From assembly GCF_000022205.1 (NCBI RefSeq), contig NC_012029.1, forward strand, positions 186,001-250,000: a stretch of 64,000 nucleotides of DNA, read 5' to 3'. The notes under the pieces were generated by a model, which had not been told where the DNA came from, did not search any database, and saw nothing but the letters and a program-made list of their open reading frames with translations. How positions within the stretch are numbered: position 1 is the first letter of the stretch; each line of letters begins with the position of its first letter. This stretch comes from Halorubrum lacusprofundi ATCC 49239 (GTDB lineage: Archaea; Halobacteriota; Halobacteria; Halobacteriales; Haloferacaceae). The translations under genes and the position numbers were made by a program. Shown in pieces: positions 61,443 to 64,000 of this stretch.

Positions 61443-62768
61443 TTAGATGCCCGTCGGCAGATCGGAGTCGGCGAGCGCCTCGGACAGCTCGTCGGGGCCG
61501 GCCTCGTACCTGTTCACGGGATCGAGCACGTTGCTCTCCCATTCCTCGTCGTACGAGACCGTTCCCCAGATGGACGACACCGTCGCCTGATTCGTCTCGC
61601 TGAACTGGTAGTCACCGACCGGACCGGCGTGTTCCATCCCGGTGAACTCCTCGACGAGCGCGCTGGCTTCGGTGCTTCCGGCCGATTCGATCGCTTCCTT
61701 GTACAGGTAGACGGCGCGGTACGCGCCCTCAGCGTTGTACGTCGGGAGCGCGTCGTATTCCTCGTAGTACGTGTCGCGGAACGTGTTATTTGCCTCGGTG
61801 TCGGGGACGAACGGGTCGTACCGAGTCGAGGCGTACTCGCCTTCCGGGAGCGGGTTCCCGTCGCTCGCGAGATCGGTTCCCATCCCGACGCTGAACAGCG
61901 TGTGGTCGATCTGATCGAACCAGCCCGCATCCTCTGCCTGTCCGATGAACGTGGTGAGGTCGGCACCCCATAGCGGCGTGAGCACGGCGTCCGGCTCGGC
62001 GTCGAGGATCGAACTGATGTACGGCGTGTAATCGCCCGTCTCCAGCGGCGGGAACTGTTCGGCGGTGAACTCGGCGTCGACACCGAGACCCGCACAGAAG
62101 TCTTGGAAGTAGTCCCACGTCTCGTAGCCGAACGCGTAGTCGGGGCCGATCGTCGCCCACTCCGTGGCGTCGAGTTCGGCGGCGGTCAGTGCCGCCCCGT
62201 AGATATCCTGCGAGAGGCTGTTGGAGTCGCGGAACACGTAGTCGTTGCCGACGGAGTCTTCGTGTTCGCCTTCGGGCGAGGTGACGAACGGAGTTGCCGC
62301 GTGCGTGATCATGTACGGCATCTGGAGCTGTGCCGCCTGCGGCGCCACGGCCTGTGCGACGCCGCTGGAGTCTAGCCCGAACAACCCGTGGACGTTATCC
62401 TCCTCGACGAGGCTCCGCATCTGCTGGATCGCCGTATCGGCGCTCGCCTCGGTGTCTCGGACGGTCACCTCCACGTCGCGTCCGTCGATGCCGCCGTTGT
62501 CGTTGATCTCCGACTGGGCCATTTCGAGGCCCCGCTCGGCGGCCTCGCCGTACAGCGAGGCGAATCCGGAGAGAATGTACGTCGCCCCCAGCCGAACCAC
62601 GTCGTCGTCGCCGCTCCCGCCCGAGCAGCCGGCCAACGCGACGGTCGCACCGGCGCCGGCGGCCTGCAGGAATCGTCGCCGACCGACCGGCGAGCGGCTT
62701 TCCGAATTCGTCTCGATATCTCTGGTTCGGTTTCGCTTGTTTTCTTCATCCGGACTTGCAGTTACCAT
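61443..62768 (-). CDS. ABC transporter substrate-binding lipoprotein (LivK-like)
   Basis: A 441-residue type I periplasmic-binding-fold protein. A twin-arginine signal (G-R-R-R-F-L-Q, residues 29-35) leads to a lipobox L-A-G-C with Cys 48, so it should be exported folded by Tat and lipid-anchored outside. The mature part opens V-R-L-G-A-T-Y-I-L-S-G and has the leucine/amide-binding bilobed pattern. It is the first gene of the operon. The acyl-CoA ligase in the same operon suggests the ligand may be a carboxylic acid. The TATA lies about 34 nt upstream. Confidence 0.9.
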   Translation of the reverse strand: MVTASPDEENKRNRTRDIETNSESRSPVGRRRFLQAAGAGATVALAGCSGGSGDDDVVRLGATYILSGFASLYGEAAERGLEMAQSEINDNGGIDGRDVEVTVRDTEASADTAIQQMRSLVEEDNVHGLFGLDSSGVAQAVAPQAAQLQMPYMITHAATPFVTSPEGEHEDSVGNDYVFRDSNSLSQDIYGAALTAAELDATEWATIGPDYAFGYETWDYFQDFCAGLGVDAEFTAEQFPPLETGDYTPYISSILDAEPDAVLTPLWGADLTTFIGQAEDAGWFDQIDHTLFSVGMGTDLASDGNPLPEGEYASTRYDPFVPDTEANNTFRDTYYEEYDALPTYNAEGAYRAVYLYKEAIESAGSTEASALVEEFTGMEHAGPVGDYQFSETNQATVSSIWGTVSYDEEWESNVLDPVNRYEAGPDELSEALADSDLPTGI

Positions 62769-62797
62769 TGTTAACGATTATCCGTGAGTGTCCGCCC

Positions 62798-62806
62798 TAT
62801 ATAAAT
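62798..62806 (-). promoter_or_regulatory. TATA element of the liv-ligase-SDR operon
   Basis: Minus-strand TTTATATAG, about 34 nt before the ATG at 62768, giving a very short leader. It would drive all seven genes down to 55440. Confidence 0.6.
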
Positions 62807-63037
62807 ATTCAGGTCAATCATATGCACCGCTCCGTCTTTGAGTGGGGACCGGCAGCCGCTCGCTGCGTCACGGCTGCACCGCCGGGGGCGTCACCGTCTG
62901 GTTGGGGCGAGTCCCGATCGATTAAAGTCAACTTGTGCTAATCAACCGCTAGTGGTTGTTACCGACCGAACGGGTGGTAGACGCGATCAACCGACCCAAA
63001 AACTCGACCGATCGGCGCAACGAGCCGGAGGTACGGC

Positions 63038-64000
63038 GTGACCGACGTGACCCTCGCGGTCGTCGCGGGGACGACTGCAACCGCCGCGATCGACGGGATC
63101 AGCGCCGCGGGCGCGGATCCGGAACTCCGGAAACACACCCCGAGCGCCGACATTGAGATCGTCGCCGACGGGCGGCCCGCACCCGACTCGGTGGTCCCAG
63201 TCAGCCCCTCGGGCTGTCCGACCCCCGCGGTCGTCACCCGAGCCGTGCGCGAGCTCGTCGGGTTCGAGTTCGTCGGGGTCGACGCCGGCCTCGCGGTCCC
63301 GACGGCCCCGACGGGGGCGCAGGTCCTCGACGCGGGTGCCGCGCCCGGCGGCGACGTGCGCGACCCGGAGCCCGTCCCGGACGCCGCGGCGATCTTCGAG
63401 GCGGCGCGCGGACTGGTGCCGGAGATAGTGGAGAGTCGGACGAACGCGTCCGACGGCGACGATGTCGACGCCGACGACGATCGCGAACTCCTCGTCGCCG
63501 AGACGATCCCCGGCGGCACGACGACCGCGCTCGGCGTCCTCACCGCGCTCGGCGAGCGCCCGGCCGTCTCTTCGTCGCTGCCGGCGAACCCCCTTGGAAC
63601 CAAGCGAGCGGTCGTCGACGAGGGGCTGGCCGCCAGCGAGATCGCCGCTGGTGACGCGGCCGACGACCCGCTCGACGCGCTCCGGCTGATGGGCGACCCC
63701 GTGCTCGCCGCGGCCGCCGGCCTCGTGGTCGGCGCGGTCGAGCGCGGCGTGCCGGTCACGCTCGCGGGCGGCACCCAAATGGCGACGGTCGCCGCGCTCG
63801 CCCGGCACGCGGGCGTGGAGGGCCGACTCCCGCTCGCGACGACCTCGTTCGTCGCCGACGACCCCTCCGCGGACGTGGGCGCGCTCGCGGACGATCTCGG
63901 GCTGACGCTCGCCGCGACCGACCCGGCGTTCGGCGAGAGCGACCACCCGGCGATGGCGGCGTACGCCCGCGGCGAGGCGAAGGAGGGCGTCGGGATGGGC
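63038..64000 (+). CDS. cobT: Partial CobT-family protein (nicotinate-nucleotide-DMB phosphoribosyltransferase-like)
   Basis: 321 codons to the right edge; the 3' end is outside the window. It starts at GTG with [19 protein letters not shown]. It continues with [18 protein letters not shown] and V-T-L-A-G-G-T-Q-M, the pattern of archaeal CobT homologues (TIGR00303 type). These are linked to activation of the lower ligand in cobamide nucleotide-loop assembly, though the archaeal biochemistry is less certain than the bacterial. It is divergent from the transport operon. Confidence 0.88.
   Translation, partial: MTDVTLAVVAGTTATAAIDGISAAGADPELRKHTPSADIEIVADGRPAPDSVVPVSPSGCPTPAVVTRAVRELVGFEFVGVDAGLAVPTAPTGAQVLDAGAAPGGDVRDPEPVPDAAAIFEAARGLVPEIVESRTNASDGDDVDADDDRELLVAETIPGGTTTALGVLTALGERPAVSSSLPANPLGTKRAVVDEGLAASEIAAGDAADDPLDALRLMGDPVLAAAAGLVVGAVERGVPVTLAGGTQMATVAALARHAGVEGRLPLATTSFVADDPSADVGALADDLGLTLAATDPAFGESDHPAMAAYARGEAKEGVGMG

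Overview
This window is a chromosomal segment of an extremely halophilic archaeon (class Halobacteria). The proteins are strongly acidic and rich in Asp, Glu and Thr, the DNA is very GC-rich, and codons end in G or C. Many genes have a TATA element about 26-30 nt before the start codon and no Shine-Dalgarno site, which implies leaderless mRNAs. Gene content (SufBCD, family B polymerase, Mre11-Rad50, PAN, CetZ, geranylgeranylglyceryl phosphate synthase, HVO_0416-type zinc finger) is typical of haloarchaea. A Halorubrum-like member of the Haloferacales is my best guess, but sequence alone does not fix the genus. I see no rRNA, tRNA, CRISPR array or intact insertion sequence.

Layout. 1-4.6 kb: a partial, possibly ferritin-like gene, a conserved haloarchaeal protein and sufC-sufB-sufD (all minus). 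4.8-7.6 kb: intein-free DNA polymerase B. 7.7-8.8 kb: three small haloarchaeal genes. 8.8-9.1 kb: a gene-free stretch with two strong TATA elements and hairpins. 9.1-13.5 kb: mre11-rad50. 13.6-15.3 kb: an HTH regulator divergent from the proteasomal ATPase PAN. 15.3-18.2 kb: a small membrane protein, a membrane-anchored DHH phosphoesterase, an epimerase and a conserved protein.

18.3-28.3 kb is one tightly overlapping minus-strand operon. It encodes a coiled-coil protein, a TadA-type secretion ATPase, a TadC-type membrane protein and five membrane-anchored exported proteins, one of them about 1,100 residues long. It looks like a complete haloarchaeal Tad/type IV pilus-like machine of unknown function. 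A second, unrelated ATPase/membrane pair of the same superfamily lies at 47.7-52.0 kb, behind a 20-codon leader ORF. Neither locus contains an ordinary pilin gene.

28.4-35.8 kb: CetZ-type tubulin, the first enzyme of archaeal lipid synthesis, riboflavin synthase, an M24 peptidase overlapping a UvrD-family helicase, two mini zinc-finger proteins and a thioesterase. 35.8-42.1 kb: a truncated methyltransferase, then lactate permease and a 1,032-residue FAD/Fe-S D-lactate dehydrogenase with a relic of a second permease between them, then a VOC protein. 42.1-47.5 kb: a lower-GC patchy region with a CitE/malyl-CoA lyase-type enzyme, a frameshifted small gene, a zinc alcohol dehydrogenase and a dicarboxylate/amino-acid symporter. 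52.4-62.8 kb: a Lrp-like regulator, acyl-CoA dehydrogenase, a divergent aminoglycoside-phosphotransferase-fold protein, and a seven-gene operon with an ABC importer (LivKHMGF type), an acyl-CoA ligase and an SDR dehydrogenase. Together these suggest uptake, CoA activation and oxidation of a carboxylic acid. The window ends inside a CobT-family gene.
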